Of a DNA stretch of 40,382 nucleotides, positions 9,601-18,164 are shown piece after piece (within the stretch, counting starts at the first letter, position 1; each line of letters opens with the position of its first letter). Position numbers and translations under genes: made by a program. The DNA lies in the NCBI GenBank assembly GCA_965657965.1, contig CBFHQM010000023.1, positions 1 through 40,382 on the forward strand, read 5' to 3'. Source of the DNA: UBA8752 sp965657965. GTDB taxonomy: Bacteria > Bacteroidota > Bacteroidia > Flavobacteriales_D > Sanyastnellaceae. A model generated the notes under the pieces. It saw only the letters and a program-made list of their open reading frames with translations. It was not told the DNA's origin and made no database searches.

Positions 9601-9960
9601 GACCCCAATCACCCAGACACGCGGGCCCTTTTCGGACAAGCCCCCTACATCATCAATGGTGTCATGACCTACATCAATGACAGCGCGGACTTTGTGACCA
9701 CTTTGTCTTTCAATGTTCAAGGCCCAAAGGTGTTCTTGGTGACCCAAGGCGCCCTGCCCAATGTGATGCAACAACCCACACCCACCTTGGACCTGAGCTT
9801 AGGCAAAGGATGGGGCGACCATTTCCGCATCGGATTCAAGGCCCGGAACTTGATCAATCCAAGGAACCGCATGACCCACCTCTTCAACGGAGTCATGTAT
9901 GATTGGTCCAGCTTCACACGCGGTCGGACTTACTCTGTGAGCCTGTCTTACTCCATCTGA
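6685..9960 (+). CDS. TonB-dependent outer-membrane receptor with carboxypeptidase-regulatory-like domain
   Basis: The 1091-residue protein is an outer-membrane active-transport receptor driven by TonB-ExbBD. ATG 6685 was preferred over an in-frame TTG at 6664 because it directly begins a signal peptide (MRLLQLLVILATAFTAQSQG). Residues about 20-105 form a carboxypeptidase-D-regulatory-like beta sandwich (VIRGKINDGHTGESLIGGNA, FSLEGLAPGTYNV). Residues about 125-230 form the plug (DYISSQQIKRTGDNDAASAM, IFVRGLSDRYLKTTLNGAEV). The rest is a 22-strand-type barrel ending in an aromatic-rich strand (TYSVSLSYSI). No SusD partner is present; the neighbours are the T9SS beta-helix protein upstream and a glycerophosphodiesterase lipoprotein downstream, so the substrate could be a phosphorus-containing compound, but nothing in the receptor itself shows this. 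Confidence 0.9.
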   Translation: MRLLQLLVILATAFTAQSQGVIRGKINDGHTGESLIGGNAFIEGTTKGAMADLDGNFSLEGLAPGTYNVVGRFIGYRPIVQEVVIVGDDVQVIQFNLFPETFVIEQAAEVVAKVDRARDTYMENIKKKSAASIDYISSQQIKRTGDNDAASAMKRVSGVSTVGNFIFVRGLSDRYLKTTLNGAEVPSMNPRRNTIEMDLFPTNLVDNLKVVKTQTANLPSDWAGAYISVETKDFPDQFMFNYSSSLGWNTNTTGKEVLSSQRGSKDWLGYDDGSRSLSPVAQAAAQNGWPSTVSVSFADQIQFLIDRDLLSSSVVQDALNGCGLGSLNDIAAYGDAQCLLTGLGYADQWGAAQLGDSLYFQAGIPASIEANQGLTDVGQSFENTWEHVRRTAAMDMKHSITFGNQTSLFGRQLGYTFGAQYARNTRGYQDGIYGRWAAGNVAGTDALDMQQRYTDERTNETHRWNTLLNLSYKLNEFNKVSLMGMTITSGTNSARFQEGLNPRDGDEIQQQRSHRYQSRTLNTFQLRGEHYMPQSEFTIDWVASRSDGRMSTPDLRVLFNNYIDNTEALVDEAVFFDADGTVLDPSDSGDILDEIEGLVDDGVLSSNWAEDVAGTVEALQQEGVAIGNMEIPTETNRFYSIRPDRYPAPNRFWRDLEESKTDIKVNVSKPVFSGQDRLEGKLSFGGSFVRTERSQQEEAFTFAASGQFFDAFGGDPTQYFADPNLVVSQGTDFIQTNNVSNPGNSDAGFLNVLGTYAMLDARVNERLSGNLGMRLESASMSIESNRDTSDQTPEQIASNRGTLDETNLLPSFNMTYVLGKVDPIRTTNLRAAYSKTLARPVFREKAPFRGFDFETLQTLKGNPSLGQTRIDNVDLKLEHYPTLGEMISAGVFYKHFSDPIEQTQVLEAVNEELTWSNVPYADVMGVEFEAKKDLANVTSARFFKDLSISGNVTLIRSSVKIPDAELESIRAQDPNHPDTRALFGQAPYIINGVMTYINDSADFVTTLSFNVQGPKVFLVTQGALPNVMQQPTPTLDLSLGKGWGDHFRIGFKARNLINPRNRMTHLFNGVMYDWSSFTRGRTYSVSLSYSI

Positions 9961-10099
9961 GCCAGGAGACCATAGAATGCCGGGCCGACATGCCTGCGCT
10001 TTTTCGAAAACCTTCAGTCGAGTTTCTACTCACTGGAGGTTTTTGAGCGTTTAGGCAGAGAAGTCTCGTCTTGGAATCAATTCGAACTAATTTGCACAC

Positions 10100-11059
10100 A
10101 TGATCCGCTCCTTACTCGGCACAGCAACGGCCATGGCCTTGCTCGTTCTCACCGGCTGCTCCGGCCCTTCTACTTCCGACAGCGCCACAACTGCATCAGA
10201 AAGCGTGCAAAGTCAAGAAGACACTTTCGTTGAAATCGACCCAAACCGCCTAGAAATTCAGGGACACCGCGGAGCACGTGGCTTGGTGCCAGAGAATTCA
10301 ATGCCCGGCTTTGTTCTGGCATTAAGAGAAGGGGCCGATGTCTTGGAAATGGACATGTGCATCTCCTCTGATGGTCAAATCATCATTAGCCATGAGCCAT
10401 GGATGAACGGCCAAATATGCCTTGACCCGAACAACGCGCCCATCTCAGAAAATCAGGCCAAAACATGGAACCTACACAACATGACGGCCGAAGAAATTGC
10501 AGAGTTCGACTGCGGATCGGTGGCCCTTCCCGACTTCCCAGACCAACAAAACTTGCCCACATACAAGCCCACCCTTGATCAAGTGGTTGAACTCGCCGAG
10601 ACCGTTCCCCTCCTCGACGGTGCACAGGTTCGTTACAACCTAGAAATCAAGCACAGTGCTGAATTGGAACCCGAGTTTTGTCCCGATGCAACAACGTTCG
10701 CCAAGCTGGTCCTCGACAAAGTGAGCGCATTGGGCATCGCCGATCGGGTGTGCATTCAGAGCTTCTCCGCCGCTGCATTGGAAGCCGTTCACCAAATCGA
10801 TCCCAACATGACCACCTCATGGCTGGTGGGCACAGAAGGAACGGTTCAATCCCAACTCGACAAACTGACCTTCACGCCGGACATCTATTCCCCACAGTGG
10901 AAACTGATCGACGCCAACGATGTGGCTCAGCTTCAAGGTCAAGACATTCGCGTGATTCCTTGGACAGCCAATACGAAAGAAGACTTGTTTGCGCTCATCG
11001 AAATGGGGGTCAACGGCATCATCACGGATCGCCCTGACCTCCTCTACAAAATGCGCTAA
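10100..11059 (+). CDS. Lipoprotein glycerophosphodiester phosphodiesterase (GDPD family)
   Basis: The 319-residue enzyme hydrolyses glycerophosphodiesters to glycerol 3-phosphate and an alcohol. The N-terminus is a lipoprotein signal with lipobox LTG-Cys20, so the enzyme is lipid-anchored in the envelope. The GDPD catalytic set is complete: His56-Arg57 in QGHRGARG, Glu65-Asn66 in PENSMPGF, Glu83 and Asp85 in LEMDMCISSDG, and His98 in IISHEPW, matching the GlpQ pattern of two histidines with a Glu-x-Asp metal pair. The C-terminal half keeps the barrel strands (YNLEIKHS, VCIQSFSAAAL, VIPWTANTKEDL, GVNGIITDRPDLL). It lies 139 bases after the TonB receptor on the same strand and ends 9 bases before a convergent gene. 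It releases phosphate-bearing glycerol from lipid headgroups and may be functionally linked to the receptor. Confidence 0.92.
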   Translation: MIRSLLGTATAMALLVLTGCSGPSTSDSATTASESVQSQEDTFVEIDPNRLEIQGHRGARGLVPENSMPGFVLALREGADVLEMDMCISSDGQIIISHEPWMNGQICLDPNNAPISENQAKTWNLHNMTAEEIAEFDCGSVALPDFPDQQNLPTYKPTLDQVVELAETVPLLDGAQVRYNLEIKHSAELEPEFCPDATTFAKLVLDKVSALGIADRVCIQSFSAAALEAVHQIDPNMTTSWLVGTEGTVQSQLDKLTFTPDIYSPQWKLIDANDVAQLQGQDIRVIPWTANTKEDLFALIEMGVNGIITDRPDLLYKMR

Positions 11060-11068
11060 TCGTCCCGA

Positions 11069-14000
11069 TTACCGGAGGATTTGAACCACACCATTTTGGC
11101 GGATCACCTCCGGAGTACGTCCCTTTCTGAGTTCAATGATGATCTCCCAGGTGTACGCCCCATCCACGGCGAAATAACGGCCGCTCTCGCGGGTTTTGGA
11201 TCCTGGGGTGCCTTCGACCTGTCCGTACCAAACTTCGCTTGGATCATCCGATGAGAAGACGGGACGCCCCCAGCGGTCCCAAACAACGACGTTGTAAGAG
11301 AACGGGTTGCAATCCAAAACAGGGAACCAAGCGTCGTTCTTCCCATCGTTGTTGGGCGTGAAAGCCGTGGGCACATAAATCTGGCAGCCGCAAACGACTT
11401 GCTGAATTTCGAACGCCTGAAAAACCGTGTCACAGACGTTCGCTACCTCCACAAAATGGTCGCCGGAGCGCGAGAATACGCGTGAGGGTTGAAAGCTGCC
11501 ATCTTCCCATTGATAGGAAGCCGGGTAAACACCGGGCCCTTGAAGGACATTCAGCTCCAAGGAATCGTCCAAGCACAAAGCGTATGTGGCCGACAACGGG
11601 AGGACAATGTTCTCGGAGATGGCCACAGACATTGAGTCTGTAAACTCACACCCACTCACTTGACTGGTGGCCACAAAAGAACCGGGCTGGTTGACCTCGA
11701 TGCTCGCCGCCGCTTCTCCGGTGTTCCATGTGACCAAGACGTCTTCGAGTCCCGTTTCGATGGTCAGGACATCGCCAGGACAAAGCAAGGTGTCCTCTGG
11801 CAAATCAAAAACTGGAACTGAGCGGAACTCCACCGCAATGGTGTCTCGCGCAATGCAACCGGCCAAGGACACGGTCGCTGTGTATTCTCCCTCTGTGGTG
11901 ACTTCCAATGCTTCCGTAGACAAGGAATCGTTGAAAATCACGTAATCCGCTCCGGGAACCGAGGGCTCCAACGTAACGGACTCCCCTTCGCACAAAATCA
12001 AATCCAGACCGAGATCAAACGCAGGGAGTCCTTGCTCTACCACAGAGACCGAAGACACCGCATCGCACCCGTCTTGGGTTACCGTAACATCGTAAATGCC
12101 CGGCAAAGTGGCCCACAACTGGTTGCCCACTGCTCCATTCTGCCATTGGTAATTGCTCGCACCAAACGCGGCAAACAACAACACACTGTCCCCTTCGCAA
12201 AAATTGACCACCGCCGGCAATTCGGCATCAAAAGGACTGGCCACTTCGACAAAGACTTGTCCATTGGCCTGACATTCCCCAATGGTCACATTGACAGAAT
12301 AAATGCCGGTATTGGACACATCGAAAGTCACACCTTCACTGCCGTCTTGCCAAACGGAAATGCCTTGGGCGTATCCGCTGTTTAACTGCACAGGACTGTC
12401 TGGACACACTAACAAATCTGGGCCCAAATCCACTCCGACCAAGGGACTCTCCACCACTTGAACCATGTCGGTGCTCTCGCAACCATTGACCGTGGCGGTC
12501 AAGGTGTAAAAGCCGGGCTCGTCTACCGTGTATTCTGCATCTGCAGGGCCATCCAACCACTGAAAATTGGGAGGTAGTCCTGCCCAGCCATTGACGCTGC
12601 CATCCAAATCGGCTTCCTCTCCATTACACAGTACCACCTCTTCTTCAAGGGCCATGGGATAGGCATCAAACCACATCACCATTACCTCTCCGGAGGATTG
12701 GCACCCCTGGACCGTAACCAAGACTTCGACCAAGCCGGAATCCAGAACCTGTATATTTTGATTGAAGTTTCCCGTGCTCCAAACAAAGGCGCCACCAGGA
12801 TTGCCTGCATCCAAATCCACAGGCTCGCCCGGGCACACTGTGGTATCCGCACCGAGGTCCACCTGTTGAAGGTTGATGGTCGTGACTTCAATGTCGATTT
12901 CCTCCTCACAGCCCTCTGCGGTGAGGATGGTGGCCACGCCTGTGATCTCCCCCGTTTCCCAAGTTGGCCCCACAGACCCATCTGGCCACGTAGTGGTGGC
13001 GTCGGGCCAGGTCAATTCAAGCGCTGTGGTTTCTCCGGGGCACACCTGCGTCTGCAGCGGATCGAGGTCCACACTCTCCGGTCCTTCTATGGCACCGATG
13101 TCTGGATTGGCATCGCGCAACATCCCTCGTTGGTCTTGCAAAACCCCCAACATTGCGCCCGCATCTTTGGCTGGACTCAATGGCTCACACGTGCTGATCA
13201 TGTATCCATCGGTAGGACCACCGTAATCTCCAAACGCCAACAACACAGCATCGACGCCAACCTGATTGCCCGCAGACGTAGCCTCAAACTCGGTCTCGGC
13301 ATTGCCCGCCATAATCCCCACCAAATTGGATCCGGATACAGAGGCAATCGGCCCGCTGTTGTTCAAGAAGAGATCTTCGATGTCCCCGCTTGGAGACCCT
13401 GTAGCCCCATTGTTGTAGAGCAAGCAATTGTCCATAGTGAGGTTGCCAGAATACGTACCAATGGCGCCACCTCTGCCCAATCCGTCGTTCGACCCATTTC
13501 CATTTGATGATGCACCTGCCTGCCCTGGGAGCGCCAGGTTCTCGCTGAACGTACAATGACGAAACGTGTGGGTTCCCGAGCGAGAGAAAAAAGCGCCGCC
13601 CATGGCCGCACCTCCACCTCCGCCTGCTCCACCAGCTGCTGTACCATCGCCCGCATTGCCTCCAAACAAAACCCCAGAAGTCCCATCCCCTGGTCCTCCT
13701 CCACCCCAAAAACCGGTTGAAAATCCGCCGCCGCCGCCGCCGCCGCCAATCCCAGCTGTTGTTGCATCCTCGTCTGCACCGCCACCGCCAATGTCACCGC
13801 CGTCTCCGCCGGAACCAAATCCACTGAACGATTGGCCTCCAGCACCTCCATTGCCACCGACGCCTCCATTGCCTCCATTGCCCCCTTTGGCTTGACATCC
13901 CGAAAACGTGCAGTTTTCGAAAAGCGAAACCGAGCCCAGCCAATTGCTAATGCCACCACCGGCACCCATGCCGCCACCGCCGCCGCCGCCGCCGTTGTTT

Positions 14001-14566
14001 CCATTGTTTCCTTCGGCCACACATCCTACAAACACACAACCGTATGCCTCCAACTCTCCGCGATTGTGGATTCCACCTCCAAAGCCGATGCCCGATTCGC
14101 AGTCACGGAACACCACACTGTGCATCACCAAGTCGTCGCAATTGGTTTCGATGGCACCTCCCGGATCATTGGCATCAAACCCATTTCGAAATTCCATGCT
14201 GTCGAGCGTCAACGAAACCAGATCCGAGCTCAAGTCAAAAAACCGGCTTGCCTGCCCCGCGTCGACGATGGTGGTCCTTGCTCCACTTCCCGATACCGTG
14301 ATGTCCCCGTCATCCAAAAACAATTCGCCCAAAGACCACTCGTAAGTCCCATCCGGCAATTCGATCGTGACCGGTGATGCCGACAATTCTGCTTCCTGCA
14401 AAGCGGCCCTGAACGTACAAACACCCCCAATGGTCGCACAAATGCCGTCGTTTGGATTCGCATCGTTCCCGTCTGTTGTGGTGTCCACAACGAATTGACC
14501 AAGCATGACGTTGGCCATCATCACGGCAATGGACACTGCTGTTCCTCGAAAAAAATGGGTCTTCAT
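11069..14566 (-). CDS. Large glycine-rich surface protein with CSLREA-like start and T9SS type B (gliding-motility) C-terminal domain
   Basis: The start chosen is ATG at 14566, giving 1165 residues and a signal peptide (MKTHFFRGTAVSIAVMMANV). The mature N-terminus, DANPNDGICATIGGVCTFRA, resembles the CSLREA motif that opens many secreted beta-helix proteins. Residues about 60-440 are beta-helix-like, interrupted by loops with glycine runs (eight Gly in a row near 13,980, more around 13,600-13,750). Residues about 490-1050 hold a series of ~80-residue Ig-like repeats beginning with VDLGxDxxxCPGxxVxL-type strands. The last ~100 residues (YVPTAFTPNNDGKNDAWFPV, VVVWDRWGRPVFSSDD) are the gliding-motility-associated C-terminal domain, a type B T9SS signal. 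It is most likely an adhesin or surface-matrix protein. It converges on the GDPD gene and diverges from asnB. Confidence 0.85.
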   Translation of the reverse strand: MKTHFFRGTAVSIAVMMANVMLGQFVVDTTTDGNDANPNDGICATIGGVCTFRAALQEAELSASPVTIELPDGTYEWSLGELFLDDGDITVSGSGARTTIVDAGQASRFFDLSSDLVSLTLDSMEFRNGFDANDPGGAIETNCDDLVMHSVVFRDCESGIGFGGGIHNRGELEAYGCVFVGCVAEGNNGNNGGGGGGGGMGAGGGISNWLGSVSLFENCTFSGCQAKGGNGGNGGVGGNGGAGGQSFSGFGSGGDGGDIGGGGADEDATTAGIGGGGGGGGFSTGFWGGGGPGDGTSGVLFGGNAGDGTAAGGAGGGGGAAMGGAFFSRSGTHTFRHCTFSENLALPGQAGASSNGNGSNDGLGRGGAIGTYSGNLTMDNCLLYNNGATGSPSGDIEDLFLNNSGPIASVSGSNLVGIMAGNAETEFEATSAGNQVGVDAVLLAFGDYGGPTDGYMISTCEPLSPAKDAGAMLGVLQDQRGMLRDANPDIGAIEGPESVDLDPLQTQVCPGETTALELTWPDATTTWPDGSVGPTWETGEITGVATILTAEGCEEEIDIEVTTINLQQVDLGADTTVCPGEPVDLDAGNPGGAFVWSTGNFNQNIQVLDSGLVEVLVTVQGCQSSGEVMVMWFDAYPMALEEEVVLCNGEEADLDGSVNGWAGLPPNFQWLDGPADAEYTVDEPGFYTLTATVNGCESTDMVQVVESPLVGVDLGPDLLVCPDSPVQLNSGYAQGISVWQDGSEGVTFDVSNTGIYSVNVTIGECQANGQVFVEVASPFDAELPAVVNFCEGDSVLLFAAFGASNYQWQNGAVGNQLWATLPGIYDVTVTQDGCDAVSSVSVVEQGLPAFDLGLDLILCEGESVTLEPSVPGADYVIFNDSLSTEALEVTTEGEYTATVSLAGCIARDTIAVEFRSVPVFDLPEDTLLCPGDVLTIETGLEDVLVTWNTGEAAASIEVNQPGSFVATSQVSGCEFTDSMSVAISENIVLPLSATYALCLDDSLELNVLQGPGVYPASYQWEDGSFQPSRVFSRSGDHFVEVANVCDTVFQAFEIQQVVCGCQIYVPTAFTPNNDGKNDAWFPVLDCNPFSYNVVVWDRWGRPVFSSDDPSEVWYGQVEGTPGSKTRESGRYFAVDGAYTWEIIIELRKGRTPEVIRQNGVVQILR

Positions 14567-14675
14567 GGGCTTGGGCACGGGTAGCAAAATACAAACCGAA
14601 GCAACGTGAAAAAGGTTGTCAGGTTGGCTCATTTTTATTGCCCTTTGGCGCCACATTGAGTTCCCATTCTCTGCC
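14567..14675. promoter_or_regulatory. Divergent intergenic region between surface protein and asnB
   Basis: These 109 bases must carry promoters for both divergent genes. On the minus strand a TATTTTG lies about 25 bases before the surface-protein ATG, similar to the Bacteroidota -7 element (TAnnTTTG) but one base short. No convincing -33 partner and no plus-strand element for asnB was found. Confidence 0.35.
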
Positions 14676-16346
14676 ATGTGTTCCATTACCGCCATCCTCA
14701 ACAAAACTGAATCGTCAACTCGGGCACGGCAGCGCGTGTTGGACGCTTCTCATGCGCAAACACACAGGGGACCAGACTGGTCCGGCATCCGTGCCTTTGA
14801 TACTGCGATTGTTGCCCACGAGCGCTTGGCCATTGTGGACGTGATGAGTGGTGCGCAACCGCTAGAAGACCCGTCATCCGGCACGGTTCTCGCGGTCAAC
14901 GGTGAGATCTACAACCACTTGTTTCTGAAGAAAAACAACCCTGCTTGTGTTGACTACCCGTTTCAATCCGGCAGTGATTGCGAGGTCATCTTGGCCCTCT
15001 ACAAAACGTACGGCGCCGACCTGGTACAGCACCTTTCAGGCATGTATGCTTTTGTGTTGTTCAATCCCGAAAACGGCGAATGGCTCATTGCCCGAGACCC
15101 CATGGGCATTATCCCACTTTATTACGGGAAGGACAAGCAAGGCGCGTTGTGGGTCGCTTCAGAAATGAAGGCCTTGACTGCCGAATGTGACGACATTCAG
15201 TTGTTCCCTCCTGGACATGTTTGGTCGTCGAACGAGACTGCTCCCACTGGTTTCTATCACCGGGATTGGATGGAAGGCGATCTTCCAACGGGAGGCTATG
15301 TGCCCGCAGAACTCAAATCCGCTCTGACTGAATCTGTGCAACGACACTTGATGGGTGACGTTCCATACGGCCTGCTCATTTCGGGCGGGTTGGACAGCTC
15401 CGTGATTGCCGCCATTGCCATGCAACATGCGCGCCGCCGTGTAGAAGACAATGGAGAGTCTGAGGCTTGGTGGCCAAGGGTGCATAGTTTTTCCATCGGC
15501 CTCGAGGGCTCGCCTGACCTGGCTGCGGCCAAGACTGTAGCCGAAGCCATTGGCACTGTTCATCACAGTTTGACCTTTACCATTCAAGAGGGCATCGATG
15601 CTTTGAGTGAGGTCATACGCCACATTGAGACCTACGATGTGACCACCATCCGAGCCTCTACCCCGATGTACTTAATGGCAAGAAAGATCAAGGCCATGGG
15701 CATTAAGATGGTCTTGAGCGGCGAAGGAGCAGATGAACTGTTCGGCGGCTATTTGTATTTCCACATGGCCCCCGATGCCAAAGAATTTCATGAAGAAACC
15801 GTGCGCAAAGTCATGGGTCTGCACCAATATGATTGCGCCCGCGCAAACAAATCCATGATGGCATGGGGCATCGAAGCTCGGGTCCCGTTTCTCGATCGGG
15901 AGTTCATCGATTACGCCATGCGCCTTGACCCCTCGGTCAAAATGGGCGGAAAAGGCAAACTGGAAAAAGCCGTCATCCGAGAGGCTTTCGAGGGAGACCT
16001 GCCCGAGGCCATCCTCAATCGTCAAAAGGAACAATTCAGTGATGGTGTTGGCTATGGTTGGATTGACGGCATTCAAGACCACGCGCAAGAACAGGTTTCA
16101 GATGCGGACTTTGCCCGCGCCGCGGTTCGTTTCCCCATCAACCCGCCCGCCACCAAAGAAGGCTACCTGTTCAGAGCCTGCTTTGAATCCCACTTCCCCT
16201 CTGCCGCAGCTGCGGCAACAGTGCCCGGCGGAAAAAGCGTGGCCTGCAGCACAGAAAAGGCTTTGGAATGGGACGAAAGGCTCAAAAACAACATTGACCC
16301 CAGCGGGCGAGCTGTTGGTGGCATTCACCAAGACGCGTACGATTGA
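14676..16346 (+). CDS. asnB: Asparagine synthetase B (glutamine-hydrolysing)
   Basis: The enzyme makes asparagine from aspartate, ATP and glutamine in the cytoplasm. The start is set at ATG 14676 because the next codon is Cys (MCSITAILN): after methionine removal this cysteine is the amidotransferase nucleophile, so the in-frame upstream extension is not used. The glutaminase domain follows (QTHRGPDWSG, VNGEIYNH, GMYAFVLF, ARDPMGIIPLYYG). The synthetase domain has the ATP-pyrophosphatase loop SGGLDSS at residues 236-242 and the later blocks VLSGEGADELFGGY and IEARVPFLDREFIDYAM. The 556-residue length matches the E. coli enzyme and the C-terminus (NIDPSGRAVGGIHQDAYD) is the typical AsnB ending. 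It appears to be a stand-alone gene. Confidence 0.96.
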   Translation: MCSITAILNKTESSTRARQRVLDASHAQTHRGPDWSGIRAFDTAIVAHERLAIVDVMSGAQPLEDPSSGTVLAVNGEIYNHLFLKKNNPACVDYPFQSGSDCEVILALYKTYGADLVQHLSGMYAFVLFNPENGEWLIARDPMGIIPLYYGKDKQGALWVASEMKALTAECDDIQLFPPGHVWSSNETAPTGFYHRDWMEGDLPTGGYVPAELKSALTESVQRHLMGDVPYGLLISGGLDSSVIAAIAMQHARRRVEDNGESEAWWPRVHSFSIGLEGSPDLAAAKTVAEAIGTVHHSLTFTIQEGIDALSEVIRHIETYDVTTIRASTPMYLMARKIKAMGIKMVLSGEGADELFGGYLYFHMAPDAKEFHEETVRKVMGLHQYDCARANKSMMAWGIEARVPFLDREFIDYAMRLDPSVKMGGKGKLEKAVIREAFEGDLPEAILNRQKEQFSDGVGYGWIDGIQDHAQEQVSDADFARAAVRFPINPPATKEGYLFRACFESHFPSAAAAATVPGGKSVACSTEKALEWDERLKNNIDPSGRAVGGIHQDAYD

Positions 16347-16427
16347 GCCCCATCACTGCAACAACACACTCCCCTGTGAGGTCTTCTGTGCCTTCAATTT
16401 GGGCTTGGCCTGCAGAATAAAACGAGA

Positions 16428-16832
16428 ATGGCGTATCCTTATGGCATGCGCATTCAATACCGCCACGAAACAGACACCGGGGCGGTCTATTCATTGACCC
16501 AAGAGGACGACTTGCTTCATGTCAAAAGCAGGGTCCCTCAACTCGAACTCAGATGGCGCGATGACCGCTGGGTCCCAGAGCGCAATTGGTTGGAACGTGA
16601 GTACACCTACCCCATTGACGTAGGTTTGGACGAATATTTCGCGCGGTTTTTGCCCTTCCTCAATGGACGGACGCTGGGCTTGGCGCCCAAGATGAATGCC
16701 GAAGGGTCTTTCTTTTTTGGGAAATGGTTCAACTTCCAGAGTTCAGGAAAGGAAAGTGGTTCCGACCGTGCGCACCAACAAATCCTCAGGACTGCAGCCG
16801 ATTTCTACGGCGTCCCGTCCCTTTTTGGGTAA
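16428..16832 (+). CDS. Small protein of unknown function (134 aa)
   Basis: I do not recognise this protein. It is soluble and charged, with no signal peptide or membrane segment, and is rich in aromatic residues (ELRWRDDRWVPERNWLEREY, RFLPFLNGRTL, GSFFFGKWFNFQ). It starts at ATG 16428 or, less likely, at ATG 16446 (MRIQYRHETD). It lies 81 bases after asnB on the same strand and converges on the beta-propeller gene with 21 bases between the stops. Its codon use matches its neighbours and no long reading frame opposes it, so it is probably a real gene. Confidence 0.6.
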   Translation: MAYPYGMRIQYRHETDTGAVYSLTQEDDLLHVKSRVPQLELRWRDDRWVPERNWLEREYTYPIDVGLDEYFARFLPFLNGRTLGLAPKMNAEGSFFFGKWFNFQSSGKESGSDRAHQQILRTAADFYGVPSLFG

Positions 16833-16853
16833 TGTTCCCCCGATCAATGGCCT

Positions 16854-18095
16854 TTAATCGGCCAACTGATAGCGCATTTCCGCTTCTCCATTGGTGAAGT
16901 GAACCACCCGAAGACCCGCTGCATTCGAACCATACGGACGGCCCAACACATCGTATTGCGCCATGACCTCGCGTCCTTCGCTGTTCATGTTCACAGACTC
17001 GGCGACATTGGTGGTTGCGGATTGTACCACAATTTGACCAGGCGCAATGCCGGTACTCACCGTAGCCAACACTTCTCCTTCTAGATCTAAAATGTCCACC
17101 TGTCCCGTGGTCGCAAAGTCTGTCCCTCCCAACAATACTGCATTCGAGGTCACACACATGGAATATGCAGACAGTCCATTGCCTGGCCATGGACCAGCAG
17201 ACACCAAACTGGAGGGGTTAGCAAGACGAAAGTCTCCTTCACCATACACTTGAAACACGATGTTGTCTCCCAGCTTGGCTGCAGCACCGCATCCCGCTGT
17301 CGTTTCGGCAACGACAGAAGTCAGCGTCAAACTTCCAGATTCGACGCGACTCAAAGAAGTGGCCTCGAATTGACGTGCATTCACAGAAACCACGCCTCCA
17401 TCGGCAGCAAAAAGATGAACCGGATTGAGTCCTTCGGGTCCCAAGTCAGATTCCGTGTATTCTCCTGTGGCCAAATCAACGCGGCCCACAATGCCGACTT
17501 CTTCTCCCCAGGCAAATGCATTGTTGATGCCCACATAAAGCTGTCCATCCAAAACGCACATCGCCTCCGAAGCAAACATGGGACCCTCTCCTTCCGTCGC
17601 TTGCCAACCGGCTTGCCAACTCAGGTCTTCACGGTCCAAGGCCACCAAGTATTGATCGAATGCCACAGAACCGAAAGTCTCGGGGTCATAGTCACCACGG
17701 GTAACCAGGACTCGGCTCTCGGTGAGCAAAAGCTCACGCGCCCCTTCCAAAGGTTGCTCCGCCAAGATGACACCTGTTTGGGCGTCCATCTTGTACACAG
17801 TGTCTTCGGCGGCCACAAACAGCACTTCTCCTGTCTCGTCCAAAATGAGGTCGGCTGCAAAAGAATGTCCCTCAAAAACATGAATCTCCTCGAATACAGG
17901 AGTTTCGGCGGTGACGTCAAAAGTGCCCACCCTCGGTGCCTCAAGAATCTCACCAGAATAAAAATCTTGCGCCCCTTCGCACAGGACATAAGCCCGCGTT
18001 TGCGCGCTAGACTGCCCCATTGAGGCAAAGAGGATAACCAGAACCAAGCCAAGGAAGAAGGTTGGTTTCGATGTGCTTTTGGCAAATGTCGACAT
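16854..18095 (-). CDS. Secreted beta-propeller protein with short T9SS-type C-terminal motif
   Basis: The start is ATG 18095, giving a 413-residue protein with a signal peptide (MSTFAKSTSKPTFFLGLVLV... ending SSAQ). The body is a run of short beta-rich repeats resembling a YncE/YVTN-type surface beta-propeller (EVLFVAAEDTVYKMDAQTG, YLVALDREDLSWQAGW, QLYVGINNAFAWGEEVGIVG, ILDLEGEVLATVSTGIAPGQ). The last ~35 residues (VMAQYDVLGRPYGSNAAGLR, VVHFTNGEAE) resemble only the second half of a T9SS type A domain, QYDxxGRxxxxxxxGLRxxxxxNG, a short form that may still function in sorting. A ligand-binding or structural surface role is likely; no catalytic motif is visible. Next on the same strand, 270 bases upstream, is the end of the giant repeat gene, separated by a terminator. 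Confidence 0.75.
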   Translation of the reverse strand: MSTFAKSTSKPTFFLGLVLVILFASMGQSSAQTRAYVLCEGAQDFYSGEILEAPRVGTFDVTAETPVFEEIHVFEGHSFAADLILDETGEVLFVAAEDTVYKMDAQTGVILAEQPLEGARELLLTESRVLVTRGDYDPETFGSVAFDQYLVALDREDLSWQAGWQATEGEGPMFASEAMCVLDGQLYVGINNAFAWGEEVGIVGRVDLATGEYTESDLGPEGLNPVHLFAADGGVVSVNARQFEATSLSRVESGSLTLTSVVAETTAGCGAAAKLGDNIVFQVYGEGDFRLANPSSLVSAGPWPGNGLSAYSMCVTSNAVLLGGTDFATTGQVDILDLEGEVLATVSTGIAPGQIVVQSATTNVAESVNMNSEGREVMAQYDVLGRPYGSNAAGLRVVHFTNGEAEMRYQLAD

Positions 18096-18164
18096 GGGCC
18101 GAAAATAATTTACAGGCCAATGAAAACCACCTTTTGAGGCACCAAACATTCTGTGGATGGGCAT

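Noticed and set aside
12698..13507. Plus-strand 269-codon frame opposite the glycine-rich surface protein
   Set aside because: The translation has no recognisable motif and the minus-strand frame continues through to a T9SS type B domain.
17250..18023. Plus-strand 257-codon frame opposite the propeller gene
   Set aside because: Shadow frame; the minus strand has the signal peptide and beta-propeller repeats.
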